Source: Streptomyces taklimakanensis
Lineage (GTDB): Bacteria > Actinomycetota > Actinomycetes > Streptomycetales > Streptomycetaceae
Length of the DNA: 64,000 nt
Assembly: GCF_009709575.1 (NCBI RefSeq)
Contig: NZ_WIXO01000001.1
Span: 2,110,001 to 2,174,000 of the forward strand
Direction of reading: 5' to 3'
The position numbers and the translations under genes were made by a program. Positions 47,220 to 56,388 of the stretch are shown one piece after another. The notes under the pieces were generated by a model. It saw nothing but the letters and a program-made list of their open reading frames with translations, was not told the origin of the DNA and did no database searches. Position 1 is the first letter of the stretch. Each line of letters begins with the position of its first letter.

Positions 47220-47789
47220 TCACTTGCCCCCGAAGCCGAACCCCGCGCCGCCCGCGGCGACCTTCGCCCGCAGCCGTCGGCCCTTCTCCTCCGCCTGCTC
47301 CCTCAACTTCGCCTGGAACTCCTCCATCCGCTCACGCAGCGCCTCGTCGTGGGCCGCGAGCACGCGGACGGCGAGCAGCCCGGCGTTGCGGGCGCCGCCC
47401 ACCGAGACCGTGGCGACGGGCACCCCGGCGGGCATCTGCGCGATGGACAGCAGGGAGTCCATCCCGTCCAGGTGCTCCAACGGCACCGGGACGCCGATCA
47501 CCGGCAGCGGGGTGACGGAGGCGAGCATGCCCGGCAGGTGGGCCGCTCCCCCGGCACCCGCGATGACCACCTTCAGGCCGCGTCCGGCGGCGCGGTCGCC
47601 GTAGGCGATCATCTCGTGCGGCATCCGGTGCGCGGAGACCACGTCGACCTCGTAGGGGACCTCGAACTCGTCCAGGGCCTCGGCCGCGGCCTCCATGACG
47701 GGCCAGTCGGAGTCGGAGCCCATCACGACGCCCACGGCGGGGCGGGAGCTCGTGGCGGGGGCGGAGTCGGAACGGGGGGCGTTGCTCAT
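47220..47789 (-). CDS. purE: N5-carboxyaminoimidazole ribonucleotide mutase
   Basis: 189 residues of class I PurE. It moves the carboxylate of N5-CAIR to make CAIR in de novo purine synthesis. Signature [31 protein letters not shown] and [17 protein letters not shown] are all there. The extended C-terminus ([23 protein letters not shown]) is more than many homologues have. The ATG at 47789 overlaps the purK stop (ATGA), so the pair is translationally coupled. Confidence 0.96.
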   Translation of the reverse strand: MSNAPRSDSAPATSSRPAVGVVMGSDSDWPVMEAAAEALDEFEVPYEVDVVSAHRMPHEMIAYGDRAAGRGLKVVIAGAGGAAHLPGMLASVTPLPVIGVPVPLEHLDGMDSLLSIAQMPAGVPVATVSVGGARNAGLLAVRVLAAHDEALRERMEEFQAKLREQAEEKGRRLRAKVAAGGAGFGFGGK

Positions 47790-48925
47790 TCTGTGATGGT
47801 CCCTCGCAGGTAGGCGGCGGCGTGGGCGGCGCGCTCGCGGACGTCCGCCAGATCGTCGCCGTAGGTGGTGACGTGGCCCACCTTGCGGCCGGGCTTCACG
47901 TCCTTGCCGTACATGTGGATCTTCAGCCGCGGGTCGCGGGCCATGCAGTGCGGGTAGCCCTGGTACATGTCGGGGAAGTCGCCGCCGAGCACGTTGACCA
48001 TCACCGTCCACGGGGCGCGCGGACGCGGGTCGCCGAGCGGGAGGTCGAGGACGGCCCGCAGGTGGTTGGCGAACTGGGAGGTGACGGCGCCGTCCTGGGT
48101 CCAGTGGCCGCTGTTGTGGGGCCGCATGGCCAGCTCGTTGACCAGGACCCGGCCGTCGCCGGTCTCGAACAGCTCGACCGCCAGGTGCCCGACGACGTCC
48201 AGCTCCTTGGCGATCGTCAGCGCCATCTCCTGGGCGTGGGCGGACAGCTCGGGCGACAGGTCGGGCGCCGGGGCGATCACGGTGTCACAGACGCCGTTCA
48301 CCTGGACGGACTCCACCACCGGGTACGCCACGGCCTGGCCGTGCGGGGAACGGACCACGTTGGCGGCCAGCTCGCGGACGAAGTCGACCTTCTCCTCGGC
48401 CAGCACCGGCACCCCCGCCCGGAACGGGTCGGCCGCCTCCTCCTCGGAGCGCACCACCCACACGCCCTTGCCGTCGTAGCCGCCGCGGACGGTCTTGAGG
48501 ACGATCGGCCGGCCGCCGATCTCCGCCGCGAACCGGGCCGCGTCGGCCGGGTCGGTCACGACGCGGTGTCGGGGGCAGGGCACACCGATCTCGGTGAGCC
48601 TCGCCCGCATCACGCCCTTGTCCTGGGCGTGCACCAGCGCGTCGGGGCCGGGCCGCACCACGACGCCCTCCGCCTGGAGTGCCCGCAGGTGCTCGGTGGG
48701 GACGTGCTCGTGGTCGAAGGTGATCACGTCGCAGCCGCGGGCGAAGTCACGCAGCGTGTCCAGATCGCGGTGGTCGCCGACGACGACGTCGCGCACGACC
48801 TGTGCCGCGGAGTCCCGAGGCGCCCCGCTGAGCAGTTTGAACCCGATTCCGAGGGGGATGCCCGCCTCGTGGGTCATCCGCGCGAGCTGACCGCCGCCGA
48901 CCATGCCGATCACAGGAAATGTCAC
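47786..48925 (-). CDS. purK: 5-(carboxyamino)imidazole ribonucleotide synthase
   Basis: 379 residues with the ATP-grasp fold. Key stretches are [19 protein letters not shown] at the N-terminus, [35 protein letters not shown] (ATP lid), [20 protein letters not shown] and [19 protein letters not shown] (active site). It makes N5-CAIR from AIR, ATP and bicarbonate for purine synthesis. It is upstream of and overlaps purE. It points away from the GtrA gene, which begins 134 bases to the right. Confidence 0.96.
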   Translation of the reverse strand: MTFPVIGMVGGGQLARMTHEAGIPLGIGFKLLSGAPRDSAAQVVRDVVVGDHRDLDTLRDFARGCDVITFDHEHVPTEHLRALQAEGVVVRPGPDALVHAQDKGVMRARLTEIGVPCPRHRVVTDPADAARFAAEIGGRPIVLKTVRGGYDGKGVWVVRSEEEAADPFRAGVPVLAEEKVDFVRELAANVVRSPHGQAVAYPVVESVQVNGVCDTVIAPAPDLSPELSAHAQEMALTIAKELDVVGHLAVELFETGDGRVLVNELAMRPHNSGHWTQDGAVTSQFANHLRAVLDLPLGDPRPRAPWTVMVNVLGGDFPDMYQGYPHCMARDPRLKIHMYGKDVKPGRKVGHVTTYGDDLADVRERAAHAAAYLRGTITE

Positions 48926-49059
48926 GGTCGTAGCCTATCCGCCGCTCCGCGGGTACCCCGTACGGCGTAGGGGCGTGGTTAGCATGACCGGAACGGGGAC
49001 GCGACGGTGCCCTGTCCGGGCCCGCGAGGCGACCGAGAGAACGGGGCGAGTGGACCACT

Positions 49060-49623
49060 ATGGGCGAACGGTACGCACCACGCTCCCGACTGCTGCGGCT
49101 GAGGCGCGAGATGGCCAGGTTCGGCACGGTGGGGGCCTTCGGCTTCCTGGTGAACGTCGCGGTCTTCAACCTCTGCATCCACGGTCTGGGGCTGGCCCCG
49201 GTGCGGTCGGGGGTGACAGCCACGGCGGTCGCCGTCGCGACGAACTACCTGGGCAACCGCTACTGGACCTACCGGCACACCGACAAGAGCCGGATACACC
49301 GGGAGGCCGGGCTGTTCCTGCTGTTCAGCGGCATCGGCCTGGTGATCGAGAACGGCGCGCTGGCGCTCTCGCACTACGGCCTGGGCCTCACCTCGCCCCT
49401 GGCCGACAACATCGCCAAGAACGTGGTCGGCCTGGGCGTCGCCACGGTCTTCCGCTTCTGGGCCTACCGCACCTGGGTCTTCCGGATCCGGCGGGGCGAG
49501 CGGGACGGGCACGGTCGGCGGCACGGCCGGCGCGACCGGCGCGGCCCCTCAGTCGCCGGACGGCTCCTCGGCCACCTCTCGGCTGAGGAAGAGCGCGAAG
49601 ACCGGCGGGTGCTGTTGAAGTAG
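49060..49623 (+). CDS. GtrA-family membrane protein
   Basis: 187 residues with four membrane helices (FGTVGAFGFLVNVAVFNLC, SGVTATAVAVATNYLGNRYW, LFLLFSGIGLVIENGALAL, NVVGLGVATVFRFWAYRTW), the GtrA pattern of small proteins that flip or support lipid-linked sugars in polysaccharide synthesis. FLGNRYWTYRHTD-like NYLGNRYWTYRHTD is a family signature. The basic C-terminal tail (about 145-187) overlaps the end of the histidine kinase gene on the other strand by 75 bases, so the two genes share sequence there. Confidence 0.88.
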   Translation: MGERYAPRSRLLRLRREMARFGTVGAFGFLVNVAVFNLCIHGLGLAPVRSGVTATAVAVATNYLGNRYWTYRHTDKSRIHREAGLFLLFSGIGLVIENGALALSHYGLGLTSPLADNIAKNVVGLGVATVFRFWAYRTWVFRIRRGERDGHGRRHGRRDRRGPSVAGRLLGHLSAEEEREDRRVLLK

Positions 49624-50847
49624 CTCCAGTCGCCCGCCGTCCGCCTCCGCCAGGTCGCGGGCGACCGCCAGGCCCAGCCCCGTGGAGTTGCGGCCGCTGA
49701 CGGTGCGCTCGAAGACCCGTGAGCCCAGCGCCGAGTCCACGCCCGGCCCCTCGTCCGTCACCTCGACCACCACCTGGTTGCCGGCGATGCGGGTGCGCAG
49801 GGCGACGGCACCGGCACCGTGCATCAGGGCGTTCTCCACAAGGGTGGCCAGCACCTGCGCCACCGCGCCGGGGGTGCCCACCGCGCGCAGTCCCTCGCGG
49901 CCGGAGCGGACGATGGCCCGGCCCGCCTTGCGGTACGCCGGACGCCACTCCTCGACCTGCTGCTTGACCACCTCGTCCAGGTCGAAGCCGACGGCCGAGC
50001 CCGAACGGGGGTCGCGCGAGTTGGTCAACAGCCGCTGTACCACGTCGGTCAGCCGCTCCACCTGGGCGAGCCCGATCATCGCCTCCTCCCGGATGCCGGC
50101 GGTGGCCGTCCTGTCGGCGGTGGGCGAGGTGTCGGCGGCGCCGATGGAGTCCGCGGCCGTGACGATCTCCTCCAGCCGCATCGACAGCGCGGTCAGGGGG
50201 GTGCGCAGTTGGTGGGACGCGTCGGCGGCCAGCCGACGTTCGGCGGTGAGCATCCGCGCGATCCGTTCGGCACTGGCGTCCAGGACGTCCGCCACCCGGT
50301 CCAGCTCGGGCACCCCGTAGCGGCGGTGGCGGGGACGCGGGTCGCCGGAGCCGAGCCGCTCGGCGGTCTCGGCCAGGTCGGTGAGGGGGGCGGCGACGCG
50401 ACGGGCCTGGCCCACGGCCAGCAGGACGGCCGCTATCACCGCCAGCAACGCCACCGCCAGGATGATCAGCAGGGTCCGGCCCACTTCCTCCCGGACGGTG
50501 GCGCGGTCCTGCCGGACGGTGACGGTCACGCCGTTCGGCCCGGAGGAGGCACGTCCCTCGATGGCGTCGTCGGGCCGCTCGCCCAGCTCGATCGGCGCCT
50601 GTCCGGGCAGTTCGATGCGGACGTGGCGGTCCTCGGGGACGTGGGAGCGCATGGACTCGGCCGTGACGCTCTCCCGGGCCACGATCCGGCTCTCGACGAC
50701 CGAGACCAGCCGCGCGGCGTCGGAGCGGACGCTCTCCTCGGCGCTGCCCTCGATGGTGCGGCTCTCGATGATGACCAGCGACACCCCGAAGACGGCGATC
50801 ACGACGAGGACCACGGCCAACGTGGAGTTGATCAGACGTCTGCGCAT
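49549..50847 (-). CDS. Sensor histidine kinase
   Basis: 432 residues. Topology is N-terminal helix (about 6-27), extracytoplasmic sensor (about 30-122), second helix (about 124-147), HAMP-like region, dimerisation helix with DASHQLRTPLTAL (phosphorylated His212) and an ATP-binding domain with LVENALMHGAG (N box), VTDEGPGVD (G1) and STGLGLAV (G2). It pairs with the OmpR-type regulator 106 bases upstream (50954), read in the same direction. The signal is unknown. Its 3' end overlaps the GtrA gene. Confidence 0.95.
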   Translation of the reverse strand: MRRRLINSTLAVVLVVIAVFGVSLVIIESRTIEGSAEESVRSDAARLVSVVESRIVARESVTAESMRSHVPEDRHVRIELPGQAPIELGERPDDAIEGRASSGPNGVTVTVRQDRATVREEVGRTLLIILAVALLAVIAAVLLAVGQARRVAAPLTDLAETAERLGSGDPRPRHRRYGVPELDRVADVLDASAERIARMLTAERRLAADASHQLRTPLTALSMRLEEIVTAADSIGAADTSPTADRTATAGIREEAMIGLAQVERLTDVVQRLLTNSRDPRSGSAVGFDLDEVVKQQVEEWRPAYRKAGRAIVRSGREGLRAVGTPGAVAQVLATLVENALMHGAGAVALRTRIAGNQVVVEVTDEGPGVDSALGSRVFERTVSGRNSTGLGLAVARDLAEADGGRLELLQQHPPVFALFLSREVAEEPSGD

Positions 50848-50953
50848 GGCCGGTCAGCCCTTCCGGGGCCTGGGAACCCCTCGGTGATGCTCGTCGGTTC
50901 TCGGCGCCGCCCGGTGGTGCCGTGCCGCTCCGGGCGCCCCACGGGCCGGTCGG

Positions 50954-51631
50954 TCAGTCCTTCTCGAAGCGGAATCCGACGCCCCGCACCGTGGCGATGT
51001 AGCGGGGGTTGGCGGCGTCGTCGCCGAGCTTCTTGCGCAACCACGAGATGTGCATGTCGAGGGTCTTGGTGGAGGACCACCAGGTGGTGTCCCAGACCTC
51101 GCGCATGAGCTGGTCACGGGTGACGACGCGGCCCGCGTCCCGTACCAGCACCCGCAGCAGGTCGAACTCCTTCGCGGTGAGCTGGAGCTCCTCGTCCCCC
51201 ATCCACGCCCGGTGCGACTCGACGTCGATGCGCACGCCGTGGGTGGCGACGGGCTGGACCGGCTCGACCGCGCCCCGCCGCAGCAGGGCCCGGACCCGGG
51301 CCAGCAGCTCGGCCAGGCGGAACGGCTTGGTGACGTAGTCGTCGGCGCCCGCGTCCAGGCCGACGACGGTGTCCACCTCGTCGGCCCGGGCGGTCAGCAC
51401 CAGGACGGGGAAGGTGTACCCCTCGGTGCGCAGCCGGCGGCAGACCTCCAGCCCGTCCATCCCGGGCAGGCCGAGGTCGAGTACGACCAGGTCGATGTCC
51501 CCGTGCTGTCCGGCGTCGAGCGCGCTGGGACCGTCCTCGCGCACCTCGACCTCGTACCCTTCGCGACGCAGGGCGCGGGCCAGCGGCTCGGAGATGGAGG
51601 CGTCGTCCTCGGCGAGCAGTACTCGGGTCAT
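50954..51631 (-). CDS. OmpR/PhoB-family response regulator
   Basis: 225 residues. The receiver domain (1-120) has the acidic pair (Glu8-Asp9-Asp10), phospho-acceptor Asp52 (LVVLDLGLPGMDG), Thr/Ser switch and the conserved DYVTKPF lysine. The DNA-binding winged helix (about 130-220) has LTAKEFDLLRVLVRDAGRVV and the turn-helix RDQLMREVWD, ending TVRGVGFRF. It works with the downstream kinase. A TACCAT hexamer sits just upstream of the ATG, so the transcript may be leaderless. Confidence 0.95.
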   Translation of the reverse strand: MTRVLLAEDDASISEPLARALRREGYEVEVREDGPSALDAGQHGDIDLVVLDLGLPGMDGLEVCRRLRTEGYTFPVLVLTARADEVDTVVGLDAGADDYVTKPFRLAELLARVRALLRRGAVEPVQPVATHGVRIDVESHRAWMGDEELQLTAKEFDLLRVLVRDAGRVVTRDQLMREVWDTTWWSSTKTLDMHISWLRKKLGDDAANPRYIATVRGVGFRFEKD

Positions 51632-52026
51632 GGCCTGATGGTAGACCTCGTGGAGACGCCCCCGGCGGTCTGTGACCGACTTGCGGAAACCCGGTGGCGG
51701 TTCCCCGCGCCGGGTGTGAAATGCGCCTCTCGGTGGTGGGTGTCCGTCATCCGGGCGGTACGCGGTGACGTACCCTGACCGGGACGTTGTCCGGAGCGGT
51801 GACCCGTGGCGCGCGAGAGCGCCCGGGTCCTTTCGCGGAGGACCACCGCAGGGGCTCCCCGGGATCGGGCGTCCGGCCGGTCAGGACCGGACGCGGACAA
51901 CGCTGCAGGAATGCCGGCCTGCCGTCCGGGCGCGCGCGGGGAGCGCGCCGCCGGAGCCGGCGACCACCCGCCCGGGCGCGTGCGCACCACATCGTGCGCG
52001 TCCCGATCGAGCAAGGAACCACCACC
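51632..52026. other. Divergent intergenic region, response regulator / POT transporter
   Basis: About 395 bases with no gene I can support. It must hold two promoters; on the minus strand TACCAT (51638-51643) lies 6 bases from the regulator ATG. A run of GC-rich inverted sequences precedes the transporter. No clear -35/-10 pair is evident for the transporter, whose AAGGAACC ribosome site (about 52014-52021) is visible. Confidence 0.4.
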
Positions 52027-53526
52027 ATGGCGTCCAGCCTGACGAAGGACTCCGCCGGCACCCCCGGCAAGACCTTCTTCGGCCACCCCCGCGGTCTGGC
52101 CACCCTCTTCATGACGGAGATGTGGGAGCGCTTCTCCTGGTACGGAATGCGCGCCATCCTCGTCCTCTACCTGATCGCGGGTGTGCTCGAGGGACCGCTC
52201 GCCGGCCGCGAGGCCCTGGCAGCGGCGATCTACGGCGTCTACAACGCCGTCGTCTACATGGCCGCCATGCCCGGCGGCTGGGTGGCCGACCGCCTCTGGG
52301 GGGCCCGCAAGGCCGTCCTGGTGGGCGGCATCGTCATCGCGGCCGGCCACTACACCCTGGCGATCCCGTCCGACGTGGCGTTCTTCATCGGGCTCGGCCT
52401 GATCGCCCTCGGCACCGGCCTGCTCAAGCCGAACATCTCGGCGATGGTCGGCGGCCTCTACGAGGGCCAGTCCAGCGCCCGCCGCGACGCCGGCTTCACG
52501 ATCTTCTACATGTCGATCAACATCGGTGCCATGTTCGCGCCGTTGGTGGTCGGCTACCTGGGCGAGAACGTCGACTGGCATCTGGGCTTCGCCGTCGCCG
52601 GCATCGGCATGACGCTGGCCGTGGTCCAGTACGTGCTGGGCGGCCGCTACCTCGGTGACGTCGGCCGCCGACCGGGCACCCCGGCCTCGCCGGAGGAGAA
52701 GCGCTCGGTGCTGCGGAAGACCGGCCTCTGGGTGGGCGTGGCCGTCGCCGCGCTGCTGCTGGACATCGCCCTGGGCACCTACGACATCGAGCACATCGTC
52801 AACTTCCTGGCCGTCCTCGGCGTCGTCGTCCCCATCCTGTACTTCGCCTCGATGTACCGGAACCCGCAGCTCACCGCCGAGGACCGGCCGCGCGTCCAGG
52901 CCTTCGTGTGGTTCTTCGTCACCGCCGTGCTGTTCTGGATGATCTACGACCAGTCCGGCTCGCTGCTGACGATCTTCGCGGACAACGACACCGACCGCAT
53001 GATCGGCGGCTGGGAGTTCCCCGCCTCGTGGTTCCAGTCGGTCAACCCCGTCATGATCATCATCCTGGCGCCGCTCTTCGCGAGCCTGTGGGTGTGGCTG
53101 GCCAAGCGCAACAGCGAGCCCAGCGCCCCGGTGAAGTTCGCCCTGGCCATGCTGCTGATCGGTGGCTCCTTCGGCCTGATGGGCCTGGCGGGCGCCGCCG
53201 CGGCGAACAGCGAGACCGGCAAGGTCACCGTCTTCTGGCTGCTGGGCGTGTACCTGCTCCAGACGCTCGGCGAGCTGTGCCTGTCCCCGGTGGGCCTGTC
53301 GCTGTCGACCAAGCTGGCCCCGAAGCAGTTCGTCGGCCAGATCATGGGCCTGTGGTTCCTCGCCACGGCGACCGGCAACGCCCTCAACGGCTGGGCGACC
53401 CAGTTGAACGAGCCGATGGGCGACGCGGCGTACTACACCATGTGGGGCGTCGTCGCCGTGGTCGCGGGCCTGGCCTTCATGACGGCCTCGAAGCGGATCC
53501 GCGCCCTGATGGGCGGGGTGAAGTAA
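52027..53526 (+). CDS. Proton-dependent oligopeptide transporter (POT/PTR2 family)
   Basis: 499 residues, polytopic. It begins after an N-terminal tail with the POT hallmark LATLFMTEMWERFSWYGMRA. PTR2 signatures are present: GGWVADRLWGARKAVLVGG (motif 1) and the FYMSINIGAMFAPL (FYxxINxG) motif. About 12-14 membrane helices can be counted. It imports di- and tripeptides with protons. The ATG at 52027 was chosen by family fit and the upstream AAGGAACC site. Three tandem hairpins follow its stop. Confidence 0.95.
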   Translation: MASSLTKDSAGTPGKTFFGHPRGLATLFMTEMWERFSWYGMRAILVLYLIAGVLEGPLAGREALAAAIYGVYNAVVYMAAMPGGWVADRLWGARKAVLVGGIVIAAGHYTLAIPSDVAFFIGLGLIALGTGLLKPNISAMVGGLYEGQSSARRDAGFTIFYMSINIGAMFAPLVVGYLGENVDWHLGFAVAGIGMTLAVVQYVLGGRYLGDVGRRPGTPASPEEKRSVLRKTGLWVGVAVAALLLDIALGTYDIEHIVNFLAVLGVVVPILYFASMYRNPQLTAEDRPRVQAFVWFFVTAVLFWMIYDQSGSLLTIFADNDTDRMIGGWEFPASWFQSVNPVMIIILAPLFASLWVWLAKRNSEPSAPVKFALAMLLIGGSFGLMGLAGAAAANSETGKVTVFWLLGVYLLQTLGELCLSPVGLSLSTKLAPKQFVGQIMGLWFLATATGNALNGWATQLNEPMGDAAYYTMWGVVAVVAGLAFMTASKRIRALMGGVK

Positions 53527-53571
53527 CAACCCGCCCCCGAGCCGGTTCCTCCGGCGACCGGTGCCGTGACA

Positions 53572-53738
53572 CGGGGTGGGCGCTCCTCCGGGAGCGCCCA
53601 CCCCGCGCGGCGCGGGGGGAGAAACCCGTGGGGCCGGGCCCCGGTCCTCGTCGGCAGGACCGGGGCCCGGCCCCTGTTCGTCGCCCTTCTCCCGGGCGTC
53701 TTCCACCCCGCCCCTCCACCGCCCGCGGAGGGGCGGGG
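53572..53738. terminator. Triple tandem hairpin terminator after the POT transporter gene
   Basis: Hairpin A pairs 53572-53586 with 53591-53605 (15 bp, TCCG loop). Hairpin B pairs 53630-53648 with 53656-53674 (19 bp). Hairpin C pairs 53706-53717 with 53727-53738 (12 bp). All are perfect. They fill the gap (53527-53897) between the transporter (+) and the anti-sigma kinase (-), and B and C may serve the leftward gene. Confidence 0.75.
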
Positions 53739-53897
53739 CCGCACATGACGACGCCGAGTCCCTGGGGACCCGGCGATGAGGATCGTACGTCCGCTGTGTG
53801 TCGCTGTGGTGTCCGCCCGTACCCGCGTGCGTCGCGCTCGGCGGTCCGGTCGGACGACCGGCCTCGGCGGGGCGGGGCGGGGCGTCGGCTCCGGCTC

Positions 53898-54413
53898 TCA
53901 GTCCTCGTCCGGCCCGGCCAGCTCGGCCCAGACCGTCTTGCCCACGGCTCCGTGGGGGTGGCGTACGACCCCCCAGTCCAGACAGAGCCGCTGGACGATG
54001 AACATGCCGTGGCCGCCCGGCCGCCCGGGACGGTGCGGAGTGCGGGGCGAGGGGAGGCCGGCGCCCTGGTCGGCCACTTCGATCCTCAGCAGTTTGGGAC
54101 CGAGACCTATGCGCACCTCTTCGGGGCCGTCGGCGTGCAGGCAGGCGTTCGTCACCAGCTCGGAGACCACGAGCAGGGCGTCCTCGGCGGCGGCACGCTG
54201 TTCGGGACCGGAAGCCGGGAGCCAGCCCCAGTCGTGAAGCGCCTGGCGGGTGAAGTCACGGGCACGGGGCACGGCACCGTTCGCCCCCATGAGCCGCAGC
54301 CGTCGAACCTGGCGCATCTCGCGCACCTGACCGACCGGTGCGGCTGCGGTCGCGGCGGTGCCCTCCGGCTCCGGGCCGCGATCGCCCGCCGGTTGCGGCC
54401 GGGTGGTGCTCAT
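53898..54413 (-). CDS. prsI: Anti-sigma factor serine/threonine kinase (RsbW type)
   Basis: 171 residues. The GHKL ATP-binding fold is seen in LLVVSELVTNACLHADGPEE (N box), VADQGAGLPSPR (G1) and GGHGMFIVQRL (G2). It should bind and inactivate the SigB-type sigma factor at 55237 and phosphorylate the STAS antagonist at 54596. The cassette order (kinase, antagonist, then sigma on the opposite strand) is what I recall for prsI-arsI-sigI of S. coelicolor next to the hut genes, so the symbols are by synteny. An N-terminal Pro/Ala extension is present. Confidence 0.82.
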   Translation of the reverse strand: MSTTRPQPAGDRGPEPEGTAATAAAPVGQVREMRQVRRLRLMGANGAVPRARDFTRQALHDWGWLPASGPEQRAAAEDALLVVSELVTNACLHADGPEEVRIGLGPKLLRIEVADQGAGLPSPRTPHRPGRPGGHGMFIVQRLCLDWGVVRHPHGAVGKTVWAELAGPDED

Positions 54414-54595
54414 CAGTGCTTCACCTCACCGGTTGACCAATGTCGTCGGTTTCGCTCGGTCTGCGGACAACTGTTTCCGATGGATTTCCAGGAGTCTCCT
54501 GCCCTGCGGGGGCGGGGGGACACACATGGATTTCCCCCGAACCGGGCTCTGGACGTAACACTCTGGTCACGGCCCGGAGGCACGGTGGGGGTCGG

Positions 54596-54979
54596 CTAGG
54601 ACTGCGCCGTTTCCTTCAGGGCGTCGGCCAAGGTCCCGTGGAGGACGAACACTCCGTCGGCACCGGTGATCTCGAACACACGCGCGACGACCGGGCGCAT
54701 CCCGGCCAGGTGGATCCCGCCGCCGGCGGCCTCCGCCTTCAGCCTGGCCCCCAGGAGGACGTTCAGCCCCGTGGAATCGCAGAACTCCAGCTTCGAGCAG
54801 TCCACGACCAGGAGCTTGCAGCCGTCCTCCAGCGCACGCTCCAGCGGCTCGCGCAGCAGATCGGCGGTGTGGTGGTCGAGTTCGCCGTCCGGCGTCACCA
54901 CCAGGCTCGCGCCGTGGCGCTGTACGTCGACCGTCAGCCGACCCCGGTGGCTGGTGCTGCCGGGCACCCCGCGGTCCAT
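54596..54979 (-). CDS. arsI: Anti-anti-sigma factor (STAS domain)
   Basis: 127 residues. The STAS fold is clear: VTPDGELDHHTADLLREPLE, then CDSTGLNVLLGARL, where Ser69 is the expected phosphorylation site, and IHLAGMRPVVARVFEITG. Unphosphorylated, it should bind the anti-sigma kinase and free the sigma factor. The ATG at 54979 was chosen because AAGGGG lies just 5 bases upstream; a GTG at 54985 would leave no space for it. It is 182 bases upstream of the kinase gene in the same direction. Confidence 0.85.
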   Translation of the reverse strand: MDRGVPGSTSHRGRLTVDVQRHGASLVVTPDGELDHHTADLLREPLERALEDGCKLLVVDCSKLEFCDSTGLNVLLGARLKAEAAGGGIHLAGMRPVVARVFEITGADGVFVLHGTLADALKETAQS

Positions 54980-55236
54980 GTACACCCCTTCAACTTTCCC
55001 GGTAACCGATCACTGCCGTCCGGAGATGGACGTTCGAACCCTACGCCCTTACAGCCCCAACCGGTAGCCACACAACCAGCACATTGGGTCATATTCGGAC
55101 AACCAGCACTTGCCAGGGCCCCACATGACCGGGTAGGCGTAGGAGAAACCACTAAATCACGTCGGCTTGGAGGCGCCGCACCCCGTAGCACAGGAACGGC
55201 TTCGGCAGCCATATGCCGAGAACGATGGAGGACCCC

Positions 55237-56145
55237 ATGTCACCCCGGCTCGACGAAACGTCCACCGCGTCGTCGGTCGTCCCGCCCGAGCACATCGTGC
55301 TCCCCGAGGTGGGCCCGGACGAGGTCCACGACCTCACCGAGGAACTCCACCTCCCCGAGATCCCGCCGTACGGCGAGGTGGGGCCGCTGGACGCGCGGGC
55401 CCTGTCGAAGACCCTCTTCGAGCGCCTGGAGACGCTCCAGGAGGGCACCCACGAGCACGCGTACGTCCGCAACACCCTGGTCGAGCTGAATCTCGCACTG
55501 GTGAAGTTCGCCGCCGCCCGGTTCCGTTCCCGCAGCGAACCGATGGAGGACATCGTCCAGGTCGGCACCATCGGCCTGATCAAGGCCATCGACCGCTTCG
55601 AACTCGGCCGCGGGGTCGAGTTCCCCACCTTCGCGATGCCGACGATCGTCGGTGAGATCAAGCGCTTCTTCCGCGACACCTCCTGGTCCGTGCGCGTCCC
55701 CCGCCGCCTCCAGGAGCTCCGGCTGGCCCTGGCCAAGGCCGGGGACGAGCTCGCCCAGCAGCTCGACCGCTCCCCCACCGCCGGCGAACTCGCCGAGCGT
55801 CTGGGCCTCACCCGGGAGGAGGTCGTCGAGGGCATGGCGGCGAGCAACGCCTACACCGCCAGCTCCCTGGACGCCCAGCCCGAGGAGGACGAGACCGAAG
55901 GCGCCCTCGCCGACCGCATCGGCTACGAGGACCACGGGCTGGAGGGCATCGAGTACATGGAGTCCCTCAAGCCGCTCATCGCCGAACTCTCGCCGCGGGA
56001 CCGCAGGATCCTCTCCCTGCGCTTCGTGGCGAACATGACCCAGTCGGAGATCGGCGAGGAGCTGGGCATCTCGCAGATGCACGTCTCCCGCCTGCTCTCG
56101 CGGACGTTGGGCAAGCTGCGCAAGGGGCTGCTGGTCGAGGAGTGA
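55237..56145 (+). CDS. sigI: SigB/SigF-family RNA polymerase sigma factor
   Basis: 302 residues. Sigma region 2 is plain (EPMEDIVQVGTIGLIKAIDR, FELGRGVEFPTFAMPTIVGE), then region 3, and region 4 with the helix-turn-helix MTQSEIGEELGISQMHVSRL. The N-terminal 60 residues are acidic and variable. It belongs to the stress sigma factors controlled by partner switching, and the kinase and STAS antagonist sit next door. ATG 55237 was chosen because GGAGGA (55227-55232) is correctly spaced; the in-frame ATGs at 55213 and 55225 are less good. By synteny it is probably the osmotic-stress factor SigI. Confidence 0.87.
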   Translation: MSPRLDETSTASSVVPPEHIVLPEVGPDEVHDLTEELHLPEIPPYGEVGPLDARALSKTLFERLETLQEGTHEHAYVRNTLVELNLALVKFAAARFRSRSEPMEDIVQVGTIGLIKAIDRFELGRGVEFPTFAMPTIVGEIKRFFRDTSWSVRVPRRLQELRLALAKAGDELAQQLDRSPTAGELAERLGLTREEVVEGMAASNAYTASSLDAQPEEDETEGALADRIGYEDHGLEGIEYMESLKPLIAELSPRDRRILSLRFVANMTQSEIGEELGISQMHVSRLLSRTLGKLRKGLLVEE

Positions 56146-56316
56146 CCTCCCCGGGCCCCGGACGAGGCTCCCCGCGCCGCTCCGTCCCACTCCGTCACAC
56201 CCTTCCGCGTTCCCTCGCGTTCCTCCGCGCCCTTCCGCGTTCCCCCGCCCGGCCCTTCGACTCCTGCCCCGGTGCCCGCCGTCTCCGACGGTCGGCCCCG
56301 GGGCGGAGGAGGACCT

Positions 56317-56352
56317 CCGTCGCCGCCCCGGTACCCGCCGGGGCGGCGACGG
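56317..56352. terminator. Shared terminator between sigma factor and hut operon
   Basis: A perfect 15-bp stem pairs 56317-56331 with 56338-56352 around a TACCCG loop. It lies 36 bases from the hutI stop (minus) and past the sigma stop (plus), so it ends both transcripts. Confidence 0.7.
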
Positions 56353-56388
56353 CCGTCTCCGGGCCGACGGCCGAGGCCCGCGGAACCC

